18,184 nt of DNA from Acidaminobacter sp. (GTDB lineage Bacteria > Bacillota_A > Clostridia > Peptostreptococcales > Acidaminobacteraceae): NCBI GenBank assembly GCA_009881125.1, contig WXFH01000288.1, forward strand, positions 1 to 18,184, in the 5' to 3' direction. Positions 7,762 through 14,817 of this stretch are shown here, piece by piece. The position numbers and the translations under genes are program-made. Every line of letters begins with the position of its first letter. Within the stretch, counting starts at the first letter, position 1. The notes below the pieces were generated by a model that did not search any database, was not told the origin of the DNA, and worked only from the letters and a program-made list of their open reading frames with translations.

Positions 7762-9132
7762 CTATAAAAAGAAAATCGGCAATAGTCCGCCCAGAACCAA
7801 AATGGAGACCGTAAGATGCACCGCGATCCAAACTAATGCCAGAATCGACGTTTCCCGCATTCTCGACTGCGCAATCCCCATAGCTGCATACATGGCAAGG
7901 GCAAGCGGCGGCGTCATCCCTTCCATAGCACCGGTTATTGCCGGCAAAATCGCCGCTGCCAACAGCGGGTTGACGCCGACAGCAACCAGGCCGCCCACAA
8001 TCGCCGCACCGAAAATTGCGATCTGCGAAGACCCAGGAAGAAACATGCCAAGAAACATGGTCATTATTGGAATGAATATCACGAGCTGAAAACGTGTCAA
8101 TTCCATCTGGTGTATGTACTCCCCGAGTGCTGCGCCTACCTTGGCATCACCGAAAACGTAGGAAATGCAGTAGGCAAAATAAACTGTTGCGGCTACAGGG
8201 GCAATATGCAGCATGGCTTTTCTGAACATTTGAAACAGATGACTCAGCGACAGCCTTTCTTTGGTTTCATTCATACTGATCAGCAAGGTATAAATGGCCG
8301 CCACACCTGGCGTAAACAGAATTACCGAGCTTGAAAACGCACTGGCGCCTTCCTTGCCAATTCTGTCGGTAATCCACGTTGGACCAAACTTGAAATCAAT
8401 GAACAGCGGCAGAAAGATAATGACCGGGACCAATAAAGCTTTCCAGCCCTTCTTCAAGGTATCCATTGTTTTAGGGATTTCCTCGGATGGCACTGGCGAT
8501 ACCTTGTAGTACCTGCAGAATAAAAAGAGGGTTACAACACGCTGTAAAATAAACCAAAGGCCAATGCCCCATACGGTCATCCAAAAACCCGACATGGTAT
8601 AGGTTCCAGGGTAAATGGTATCCAAGACGCCAAAGGCTAATAAAATTGTGCCGGATGGCGGAATCATAGGTCCCAGTGAACTTGCAGACATTTCGACTGT
8701 AGCGGCGAGCGCAGGCGGAAATTTGGTTTTGATCATGGCCGGTATGGTAAAGACCCCCGTGGCAGCAACGTTGCCAGGGCCTGTTCCGGAGAGGGCTGCC
8801 ATAAACGTGCTGGAGAGCAGAGAAACATAGCCGGCACCTCCCCGGAATCGGCCAACAATGGACAATATGAAATCGATAATATTTGAGACGACATTGGTCT
8901 GACCAAAGATATACGCGAGGGACAGAAACGCGACAATGGCATAAAACAGTGTGTTTGTAGAAGGTCTGATTAAATACGCTGAAAATTGATCGAGCTTGCC
9001 CAGGATTCCGAGCATAACGACAAACCCAATGAACATAGCTTCATAGATTGGTCGTCTCAGCAGCACGAAAAACACGATAATCGTCCCGAGCAACGCCAGG
9101 AGATACATTAACTCAACAGGTAAACCGCTCAT
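7762..9132 (-). CDS. TRAP-type large permease subunit (DctM family)
   Basis: A 456-residue integral membrane protein with about 11-13 hydrophobic segments, of the DctM / ion transporter type that moves carboxylates and related solutes with sodium. Family signatures are visible: SGTGPGNVAATGVFTIPAMI and MSASSLGPMIPPSGTILLA in the first half, and FLPGSSQIAI with ILPAITGAMEGMTPPLALAM in the second. The ATG at 9132 follows GAGGAGGGG. It starts 30 bases after the ligase-like gene and is followed 20 bases later by a small membrane protein gene. No periplasmic binding protein (DctP/TAXI) or normal DctQ gene is in the window, so the unit differs from a standard tripartite TRAP system unless those parts lie elsewhere. 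Substrate unknown; the ligase neighbour suggests an amino-acid-like compound (inference). Confidence 0.83.
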   Translation of the reverse strand: MSGLPVELMYLLALLGTIIVFFVLLRRPIYEAMFIGFVVMLGILGKLDQFSAYLIRPSTNTLFYAIVAFLSLAYIFGQTNVVSNIIDFILSIVGRFRGGAGYVSLLSSTFMAALSGTGPGNVAATGVFTIPAMIKTKFPPALAATVEMSASSLGPMIPPSGTILLAFGVLDTIYPGTYTMSGFWMTVWGIGLWFILQRVVTLFLFCRYYKVSPVPSEEIPKTMDTLKKGWKALLVPVIIFLPLFIDFKFGPTWITDRIGKEGASAFSSSVILFTPGVAAIYTLLISMNETKERLSLSHLFQMFRKAMLHIAPVAATVYFAYCISYVFGDAKVGAALGEYIHQMELTRFQLVIFIPIMTMFLGMFLPGSSQIAIFGAAIVGGLVAVGVNPLLAAAILPAITGAMEGMTPPLALAMYAAMGIAQSRMRETSILALVWIAVHLTVSILVLGGLLPIFFL

Positions 9133-9162
9133 TAAACCCCTCCTCGTGCCTTAAAGCGACAA

Positions 9163-10143
9163 TTATTTCTCCTTGTTTTTCGTGAACGCCATGACCACCA
9201 TTTTTTGAATCAAAGACTCATAGGTATAGCCTGCAGCCTTCGCCACTCTTGGAAAATCGCTGTATTCCGGCTGCATACCCGGCAGAGTATTGATTTCCAG
9301 GAAATACGGGGTCCCTTCTGCGTCCAGGCGCACGTCAATGCGCGCGTATTCATCACAGCCAAGGGCTTTATAGGCTTTTGCGGCATAGTCTTTAATCCTT
9401 GCCGCTACCGCCTCATCCAGATCAGCCGGACATTTGACACCCACAGCATCTCTTGCTTTAATGTCCACTGTCATGAACCCCTTGCCATCAGTCGTATCAT
9501 AGATGATTTCCTGGATTGGCAGCACCTCCGGATCATCATTCCCGAGCACGCCTACAGTGAATTCTCTGCCCGTGATAAACTCCTCGACTAAAGCAGGTTG
9601 GCTAAAGAGTTGAAAGACTTTTTTAAGACCTTTTCTGAGTGCTTCTTCATCATGAACAACGCTGTCCTCAGTAATCCCCAGACTTGAACCTTCATGCTCC
9701 GGTTTGATGATCAGCGGATACTTGAGCGAAGGATCAACAGGCTCTTTGCCGGTGTAAAAAACCTGAAAGTTCGCTGTTGGGACGCCAACACTCTGGAACA
9801 GCCGCTTGCTGATATGTTTGTGAAGCCCGAGGATGTGCGTGGAAAGACTTGAACCTACAAAAGGCACTTCCATCAATTCCAGCATCCCTACTACATTGGC
9901 CTGCTGCATTTTGTTGGTGATGCCTGTACAGGCATTGAAGATTATTTCCATGCCTTCAATCGCTTTAATATCATTGAGAAGGTCCAGCGTCGCAGGAATA
10001 CGCGTCACCTCGTGACCATTGTCCATCAGGGCTTTTTCTATGGCCTTGACAGTCAGATCCATTTGTTCGGAACCGTGAGGGTCAATGGAACTATCCCTTT
10101 TTTTCGCCACATCAGCGGGCGTATACAAAAGTCCTACATGCAT
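9163..10143 (-). CDS. D-Ala-D-Ala-ligase-like ATP-grasp enzyme of uncertain substrate
   Basis: A 326-residue ATP-grasp ligase, which would join a carboxylate to an amine through an acyl phosphate. The nucleotide and metal side is well conserved: IIKP (K147), EGSSLG (151-156), EEFITGRE (187-194), and YARIDVRLD with D270 followed by FLEINTLPGM (E283, N285). The substrate side is not. The N-terminal GGxSxExxVS motif of true Ddl is absent, HGxxGEDG is replaced by NACTGITNKMQQ (70-81), and the tyrosine-bearing omega loop is replaced by KGFMTVDIKA (221-230). True cell-wall Ddl is therefore unlikely; a dipeptide or amino-acid ligase is more plausible. The ATG at 10143 follows AGGAGG at good spacing; the upstream in-frame TTG does not. 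First gene of an operon with the DctM-like permease and the small membrane protein. Confidence 0.85.
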   Translation of the reverse strand: MHVGLLYTPADVAKKRDSSIDPHGSEQMDLTVKAIEKALMDNGHEVTRIPATLDLLNDIKAIEGMEIIFNACTGITNKMQQANVVGMLELMEVPFVGSSLSTHILGLHKHISKRLFQSVGVPTANFQVFYTGKEPVDPSLKYPLIIKPEHEGSSLGITEDSVVHDEEALRKGLKKVFQLFSQPALVEEFITGREFTVGVLGNDDPEVLPIQEIIYDTTDGKGFMTVDIKARDAVGVKCPADLDEAVAARIKDYAAKAYKALGCDEYARIDVRLDAEGTPYFLEINTLPGMQPEYSDFPRVAKAAGYTYESLIQKMVVMAFTKNKEK

Positions 10144-10317
10144 AAACAATCCTCCTTGTCTGATTTTATACGTTAAAATGATACAGCCTCACCTACAATA
10201 AAGGTTGTAATCCCATAAAATTAATCCTTGCATAAAAACACTTTGTGATAATGATTGCATACCCCACAGGAACTTATTCGAATCATTTATGCGTATGGTG
10301 GCTGAGGCCGTATCAAT

Positions 10318-10393
10318 GAGAGAAAGTGGAAGAGGAGGCCGGAAGCCGGGACAACAGGCGAAGCCGCAGACACCCGTTTCCAGCTTTCTCTTC
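10318..10393. repeat. Long bulged hairpin with two inner hairpins
   Basis: AGAGAAAGTGGAA (10319-10331) pairs with TTCCAGCTTTCTCT (10378-10391) with one bulged base. Inside are two smaller hairpins, CCGG-aag-CCGG (about 10340-10350) and GGC-gaa-GCC (about 10357-10365). It lies just beyond the yvcK terminator and about 175 bases before the ligase-like gene, within the gene-free stretch 10144-10461. It could be a structured leader, a small RNA or a remnant repeat; I see no match to a known riboswitch. Confidence 0.4.
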
Positions 10394-10401
10394 ATTATTT
10401 T

Positions 10402-10430
10402 AAAAAAAGCCGGCGCCCGCAACTGCCGGC
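10402..10430 (-). terminator. Rho-independent terminator after yvcK
   Basis: On the minus strand GCCGGC and GCCGGC (10430-10425 and 10414-10409) pair around a ten-base loop and are followed by seven Ts (10408-10402). It lies about 32 bases after the yvcK stop and separates the conserved cluster from the ligase/TRAP operon. Confidence 0.82.
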
Positions 10431-10461
10431 ACCGACTTCCTTATTCAACCAATCACTTTAA

Positions 10462-11496
10462 TTATTCCCCGTGATGATAAATCTTAATATCCACCAGAGC
10501 TTCCAAACGCTGTGCGACTTTAAGCGCGTCGTGGCGTATGTAACCCTTGACCACTTCGACAAAATCATCCAGCAAGAGCTCAATTCCATGCAGTTTATAA
10601 TAGTCCCTGTCCGCGGCGGTCATTTGCACCGGAGAAGCCCGCTCCGCTTCATAACGCGCGACTATGGACTCATCAATGATGGCATTGTTGAACAGCACGT
10701 GTGTCACCAGACCCGGTCCGGCGTGGGCTTCAAGCGCTTTGTAATAATCCGAAAGTCCATATCCGTCTGTCTCACCCCTCTGTGACATGAGGTTGACCAC
10801 AAAAACTTTGGGCGCATAGGATCTTCGAATTGCTTCAGCGACGCCGTCCACCAACAGATTTGGCAAAATACTGGTATATAGACTGCCCGGCCCCATCACT
10901 ATGACATCAGCCTCAGCGATGCTTGAAAGCACCTCATCCAGAGCCTTCGGCTTCTCAGGCACCATGGAAACGCGCTCAATCCTGAGTCCTGCCGCAGCGG
11001 ACTGAATCGGAATCTTTGACTCCCCTTCCACCACTGAGCCGTCGGACAACATCGCCTTCAAACGCACATCCTCCAGCGTCACCGGCAGGACACGGCCCGT
11101 TACCGCGAAGATCTCATGAATAAGACGAATTGCCTCCTCAAAACTGTTGGAAATATCGCTTAAAGCTGCGATCATCAAGTTTCCAAGATTCTGACCGCTG
11201 AGGTTGCCGTCTTTGAAGCGGTAATTGAGCAGATCCAGCAGCACCGGCTCCTGATTCGCCAGCGCGACAATGCAGCTTCGTATATCCCCCGGAGGCAGCA
11301 TGCCCAAGTCCTCACGAAGGACGCCGGATCCGCCGCCGTCATCCGACATGGCGACGACCGCCACAACGTCCCGCGTCACCTGCTTCAGTCCCCGCAGCAG
11401 AATCGAAAGTCCGCTGCCGCCGCCGATCGCCACGATTTTGAGGTCTGATCGAGGCACCATCGGCTCAAGTTTTTTAAACTCTGACGCCCTGATCAT
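10462..11496 (-). CDS. yvcK: YvcK (MgfK), gluconeogenesis/cell-shape factor of the CofD-like family
   Basis: YvcK binds UDP-sugars and is needed in Bacillus for growth on gluconeogenic carbon sources and for normal peptidoglycan synthesis and cell shape. The family features are clear: IVAIGGGSGLSILLRGL (residues about 22-38), MSDDGGGSGVLRE, LPPGDIRSC, SGQNLGNLMIAAL and VMGPGSLYTSILPNLLVDGV. Length is 344 residues against about 317 in Bacillus subtilis, the difference being mainly a longer N terminus (MIRASEFKKLEPMVPRSD). The ATG at 11496 overlaps the rapZ stop as ATGA, so translation is coupled. A terminator follows 32 bases after its stop. In most relatives whiA follows directly; here it does not. 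Confidence 0.95.
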   Translation of the reverse strand: MIRASEFKKLEPMVPRSDLKIVAIGGGSGLSILLRGLKQVTRDVVAVVAMSDDGGGSGVLREDLGMLPPGDIRSCIVALANQEPVLLDLLNYRFKDGNLSGQNLGNLMIAALSDISNSFEEAIRLIHEIFAVTGRVLPVTLEDVRLKAMLSDGSVVEGESKIPIQSAAAGLRIERVSMVPEKPKALDEVLSSIAEADVIVMGPGSLYTSILPNLLVDGVAEAIRRSYAPKVFVVNLMSQRGETDGYGLSDYYKALEAHAGPGLVTHVLFNNAIIDESIVARYEAERASPVQMTAADRDYYKLHGIELLLDDFVEVVKGYIRHDALKVAQRLEALVDIKIYHHGE

Positions 11497-12374
11497 TGAC
11501 TGCTCAGCTCCCGGTGGTAAACTGCCACCGTTCTGCCGCGCTCTTTAAGGGTATGCGCAAGTAGGTTTCCAAAGGTCACCGAGCGGTGCTGGCCACCCGT
11601 ACAGCCTATCGCCACCACGAGCTGAGCCCGCTTTTCCTTGATGCACAGCGGAATAAGGAACTCCACCATGTCGAGAAGCCGTTCATAATAGGACAGACTG
11701 TCCTGAAATTTCATGACGTAGTCCTGAACCTCGACATCATTGCCCGTCAGATTCCGGAGCTCCGCAATATAAAAGGGATTCGGCAGCATCCGCACGTCGA
11801 AGACCAAGTCGGCGTCCAGGGGAACCCCCCGTTTGAAGCCAAAAGTCTGGATCGAGATGCTCATGCTGTCCTCGATCTCCTCCGGCTCAAACGCCTTCTG
11901 AATCTCAGTCCTGAATTGACCAATAGTCTTCTGCGTCGTATCGATGATCTTATCCGCACTGGCGCGAATCGCCTCCAGGCGCTCTCTCTCCATTTCTATG
12001 CCGGCCTCGATGCTCCCCGTTGGATTGATGGGATGCGTGCGCCGGGTTTCCTTGAACCGCTTGATCAGCTCCGCCGTCGAGGCCTCGAGAAACAGGATCT
12101 GTACGGACGCACCCTTCTGTCTGAGGCTCTCAATCCCGTTTTCGAGGTCGTCAAAAAAGCGCCCGCCCCGTATGTCCGCGACCAGGGCTGCCCGCTCAAT
12201 AGGCTCCGACTGGTTCTTCACCAACTCCGCAAACTGCGGGATCAGCGCAGGCGGCATATTGTCAACGCAATACCAGCCCATGTCCTCAAAGGCTTTCATG
12301 GCCTGGCTGCGGCCAGCACCTGACAAGCCGGTGACTATGACGTAGCGCATAACCACGCCCGGATTCACTGCCAT
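11493..12374 (-). CDS. rapZ: RapZ / YvcJ, RNase adapter-type nucleotide-binding protein
   Basis: RapZ-family P-loop protein of 293 residues; in E. coli RapZ delivers the small RNA GlmZ to RNase E, and in Bacillus YvcJ binds and hydrolyses nucleotides. Visible features: P-loop GLSGAGRSQA near the N terminus, MGWYCVDNMPPALIPQF, RRTHPI and the C-terminal GCTGGQHRSVTFGN signature. The P-loop lysine of the usual GxSGxGKS is an arginine here; a GRS form also occurs in some other family members. The ATG at 12374 overlaps the PHP stop as TAATG and follows GGTGAGG. An internal ATG at 12350 has no visible ribosome site. It overlaps yvcK at ATGA. Lies in the murB-PHP-rapZ-yvcK run. Confidence 0.95.
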   Translation of the reverse strand: MAVNPGVVMRYVIVTGLSGAGRSQAMKAFEDMGWYCVDNMPPALIPQFAELVKNQSEPIERAALVADIRGGRFFDDLENGIESLRQKGASVQILFLEASTAELIKRFKETRRTHPINPTGSIEAGIEMERERLEAIRASADKIIDTTQKTIGQFRTEIQKAFEPEEIEDSMSISIQTFGFKRGVPLDADLVFDVRMLPNPFYIAELRNLTGNDVEVQDYVMKFQDSLSYYERLLDMVEFLIPLCIKEKRAQLVVAIGCTGGQHRSVTFGNLLAHTLKERGRTVAVYHRELSSQ

Positions 12375-13171
12375 TAGACCTCACCCGCCTTTTCAGGTAC
12401 TTTGACACCCTCTGCCGTCTCGGCTTCTTCTTCCGACTTGAGGCAATTTATAATTCTATTGCATGGAATCTTCGCCCTGAGCGCCCGCTCTATGGCCGGC
12501 TCAAATCGCCCGATCATTTCAGGGCGGTGGGCATCCGAATTGATCGCAAAAAGACAAGCGCTGTTTCGCAGCATCAACAGATCTTCAAAAGTCAAATGGC
12601 CGTGTCGGTTCGCGTTGATTTCCAGCGCCGTGTGGGTCGCAATGGCCGCCTCCGCTACAGGCATGATCTCAATGGCCCCTTTGGCACCCGGGTGGGTCAG
12701 GATCTTGATGTCGTAGTTATGCATGGCCTTAATCATAGCCTTGGTATTCAGTTCCTTGGCCCTCTCCGCCGCTTTCCTGGACAGCCGTCCCTCAAAGTTC
12801 AGCCTGTGAAGAGCACTGGTGCCCTTAAGATCTCCGCTGAGGCTTCCAAAATGGTAACCCGCGAGCAGCACGTCCGCCATGCGCAGCATGCCCTCGTCCA
12901 CGTCCAGCCGCCCGTCCGCATCCATGACATTGGCCTCAAGGCCCAGAAGCGTCTGAATCATGGGATACTTGGCGTTCATTTCGTCAATGATCCCACGCAT
13001 CTCCGCGTATTTTTTCCGCTTGATGCCGTAAGTCAAATGCTGCGGCCCGTGGTCGCTGATGGCCAGGATTTTCAGGCCCCTGGACACAGCCGCCCGCACG
13101 TTGTCCTCAATGGACCCCTTGCCGTCGCTGTAAGTCGTGTGTGTATGATAATCTGCGTAAATTCTGATCAC
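12374..13171 (-). CDS. PHP-domain metal-dependent phosphoesterase
   Basis: A polymerase-and-histidinol-phosphatase (PHP) fold protein of about 265 residues, closest in layout to the YcdX-like stand-alone phosphatases. Metal-ligand motifs appear in order: DYHTHTTYSDG at the N terminus, ISDHG, GLEANVM, AGYHFGS, THPGA, LEINANR and NSDAH. The GTG at 13171 is chosen because GGAGGG lies seven bases upstream and it places the first metal motif at residue 6, as usual. An open frame extends upstream to 13252, next to the murB stop, and would add 27 residues without family resemblance. This gene commonly sits between murB and rapZ in Clostridia. The C-terminal tail is acidic and lysine-rich. Natural substrate unknown. 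Confidence 0.9.
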   Translation of the reverse strand: MIRIYADYHTHTTYSDGKGSIEDNVRAAVSRGLKILAISDHGPQHLTYGIKRKKYAEMRGIIDEMNAKYPMIQTLLGLEANVMDADGRLDVDEGMLRMADVLLAGYHFGSLSGDLKGTSALHRLNFEGRLSRKAAERAKELNTKAMIKAMHNYDIKILTHPGAKGAIEIMPVAEAAIATHTALEINANRHGHLTFEDLLMLRNSACLFAINSDAHRPEMIGRFEPAIERALRAKIPCNRIINCLKSEEEAETAEGVKVPEKAGEV

Positions 13172-13257
13172 GTTCAGTCCCTCCTCATGAGGCGACAATG
13201 CGGTTTCCCGGCTTTTCAAAAGAATTTTGCCGATGGTTCCACAGTCCACCACTCACC

Positions 13258-14223
13258 CTAAGCCAGAGTCTCAGGAATCTCCGGAATAATGCGTACCTCA
13301 GGCTCAAGTTCGACCCCAAAGGTATCCCGCACCGTTTTCCGGACGACATTAATGAGATGGAGCACTTCCTCTGCCGTAGCGCCACCGTTATTGACAATAA
13401 ACCCGCAGTGCTTTGGACTCACCTGAGCCTTTCCATATGAAAGTCCTCTCAGACCGGCGTCCTCAATGAGTTTCCCCGCGAAATACCCCGCCGGTCGTTT
13501 AAAAGTACTGCCGGCACTGGCTTTTTCAAGTGGCTGCTTTGAGGTCCGTTTTTCGGTCAGGTCGTCTGTCTTCGCCTTGATATCCTTATACATACCCCGG
13601 TTCAGCTGAAGACCAACACGAAGGACAATTCCGCCAGCCTCCATGATCCGGCTGTGACGGTAGGAAAAACCCAGTTCAGCGTTGGTCAGCCTTTCGACCT
13701 TCCCATCAGGCATCAGCACTTCTGCCCAATCCACAACATCTTTCATTTCACCGTCATAGGCGCCGGCGTTCATGTAGACTGCGCCACCTAAAGTGCCCGG
13801 TATGCCGGAAGCAAATTCGAAGCCGGCGAGTTCACTTTCCAGGAACTGGCTCGCCAGTTTTGACAACAAAATGCCTGCCTCAGCTGTCACCTGTGTCTCC
13901 TCGATCTCAACACGCGTCAGGTTGTCCGCAATTCTCAGAATAGCTCCCCGATACCCTTTGTCCGAGAACAGGAGATTGCTTCCGTTGCCAATGACCATGA
14001 AGGGGTATGTATTAGCTCTAAGCAGCCCCAGTGCAGCGGCGACATGTTCCACTGAAGCGGGTTCTATCAACAAATCGGCAGGTCCGCCAATTTTAAAGCT
14101 CGTAAGCTCACACAGCGGTGCCATGGTTCTGACCTCTTGAGCACCCAGTTTTTCCAACAGCTTGCCGGTCACTTCTGCGGCACGGTTTTCGTAGTACTCA
14201 AAATTCATATTATATTCAGTCAT
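13258..14223 (-). CDS. murB: UDP-N-acetylenolpyruvoylglucosamine reductase (MurB)
   Basis: FAD-dependent cytoplasmic enzyme that reduces the enolpyruvyl group to make UDP-N-acetylmuramate, the second committed step in peptidoglycan precursor synthesis. The 321 residues carry the FAD-binding TSFKIGGPADLLIEP (about 41-55), GNGSNLLFSDKG, IPGTLGGAVYMNAGAY, GFSYRHS, the catalytic-serine region ASAGSTFKRP with FAGKLIEDAGLRG, and the C-terminal Glu region LEPEVRIIPE. Length and motifs fit the short MurB type of Gram-positive bacteria. The ATG at 14223 follows GGAGGT. It heads the murB-PHP-rapZ-yvcK run; an extended -10 element is visible about 40 bases upstream. A terminator upstream at 14292-14362 separates it from the molybdenum-cofactor operon. 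Confidence 0.96.
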   Translation of the reverse strand: MTEYNMNFEYYENRAAEVTGKLLEKLGAQEVRTMAPLCELTSFKIGGPADLLIEPASVEHVAAALGLLRANTYPFMVIGNGSNLLFSDKGYRGAILRIADNLTRVEIEETQVTAEAGILLSKLASQFLESELAGFEFASGIPGTLGGAVYMNAGAYDGEMKDVVDWAEVLMPDGKVERLTNAELGFSYRHSRIMEAGGIVLRVGLQLNRGMYKDIKAKTDDLTEKRTSKQPLEKASAGSTFKRPAGYFAGKLIEDAGLRGLSYGKAQVSPKHCGFIVNNGGATAEEVLHLINVVRKTVRDTFGVELEPEVRIIPEIPETLA

Positions 14224-14262
14224 GTTGACCTCCAGATTTAAAGAGATGATTTTGCCGGTTTA

Positions 14263-14271
14263 ATTTTACCA
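14263..14271 (-). promoter_or_regulatory. Possible murB promoter (extended -10)
   Basis: On the minus strand TGGTAAAAT forms an extended -10 element about 40 bases upstream of the murB ATG. The -35 is weak (TTGGCG at a spacing of about 19). It lies just downstream of the preceding operon's terminator, where a new promoter is expected. Confidence 0.35.
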
Positions 14272-14291
14272 TAGGTTGAGCCGGGTACGCC

Positions 14292-14362
14292 AATAAAAGA
14301 AAAGAGGAGAATGTGGGCGGAAGTCGGTTTCCATCTTCCAATAACCCCATTTTCCTCTTTCC
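14292..14362 (-). terminator. Terminator of the moeA-moaA-MOSC operon
   Basis: On the minus strand, directly after the MOSC stop, GGAAAGAGGAAAATGGGG pairs with CCCACATTCTCCTCTTTTC with small bulges. An inner GGAAG/CTTCC pair forms within the loop, and the structure is followed by a T-rich tract (TTTTCTTTTATT). Confidence 0.75.
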
Positions 14363-14363
14363 G

Positions 14364-14816
14364 TTAAAGTCTTTTTAATCCCTCGGTCTCTACCACTATG
14401 TCGTCGCCCGCTGTAACGTCCCCTGCCTCAAGCACCCTGCAGAAGATCCCCTCCCGCGGCATGACACAGTCTCCAACCTTATTGCGGATCTCGCACCCTG
14501 CGTGGCATTCCTTGCCAATCTGGGTGACCTCCATAAGCGTCTGACCAATCCGCAGCTGGGTACCAATAGGAAGGGTATGGAGGACTATCCCCTCTGTCGT
14601 CAGATTTTCGGCGAAATCGCCGGCTTTAAGCTCCGGAAGACCCATCTGGCGGACCTTTTCAATGCTCTCTTCAGCCAGAAGACTGACCATTCTGTGCCAT
14701 GAACCGCTGTGCGCGTCGCCCACCAGTCCCAGGTTGAGCTCGAAACGTCCGGATTCAATGGGCGTTTTGATTGTGCCCTTCTTTTCGCTGATGTTGACGG
14801 ATCTGATTTTTGCCAT
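14364..14816 (-). CDS. MOSC-domain protein
   Basis: A 150-residue stand-alone MOSC (Moco sulfurase C-terminal) domain protein. MOSC proteins are thought to carry or transfer sulfur, or to bind molybdenum cofactor. Visible family motifs: LVGDAHSGSWHRMVSLL near the N terminus, GDFAENLTT, IGTQLRIG, and the conserved cysteine region IGKECHAGCEI followed by GDCVMPREGIFCRV and a GDDIVV end. The ATG at 14816 follows AGGAGG and begins one base after the moaA stop (TAACATG), so translation is coupled. It closes the moeA-moaA-MOSC operon, and a terminator follows at once. In some anaerobes a MOSC domain is fused to MogA; here the two are separate genes in one locus. The precise role is not established. 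Confidence 0.9.
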   Translation of the reverse strand: MAKIRSVNISEKKGTIKTPIESGRFELNLGLVGDAHSGSWHRMVSLLAEESIEKVRQMGLPELKAGDFAENLTTEGIVLHTLPIGTQLRIGQTLMEVTQIGKECHAGCEIRNKVGDCVMPREGIFCRVLEAGDVTAGDDIVVETEGLKRL

Positions 14817-14817
14817 G

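Noticed and set aside
10144..10400. T-box or sigma-54 promoter before the ligase-like gene
   Set aside because: No T-box sequence with an antiterminator/terminator pair next to the gene, and no GG-N10-GC match on the minus strand. No convincing -35/-10 pair either.
10189..10422. Minus-strand open frame of 77 codons before the ligase-like gene
   Set aside because: It overlaps the yvcK terminator and the bulged hairpin, has no recognisable protein features and no plausible ribosome site.
11586..12323. Long plus-strand open frame of 245 codons opposite rapZ
   Set aside because: It lies antisense to a clearly conserved gene, has no family resemblance and no good ribosome site. Similar long antisense frames opposite the PHP, moaA and DctM-like genes were rejected for the same reason.
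13172..13252. Longer PHP protein starting at the GTG at 13252
   Set aside because: The added 27 residues do not resemble the PHP family, whereas GTG 13171 has a strong ribosome site and gives the usual N terminus.
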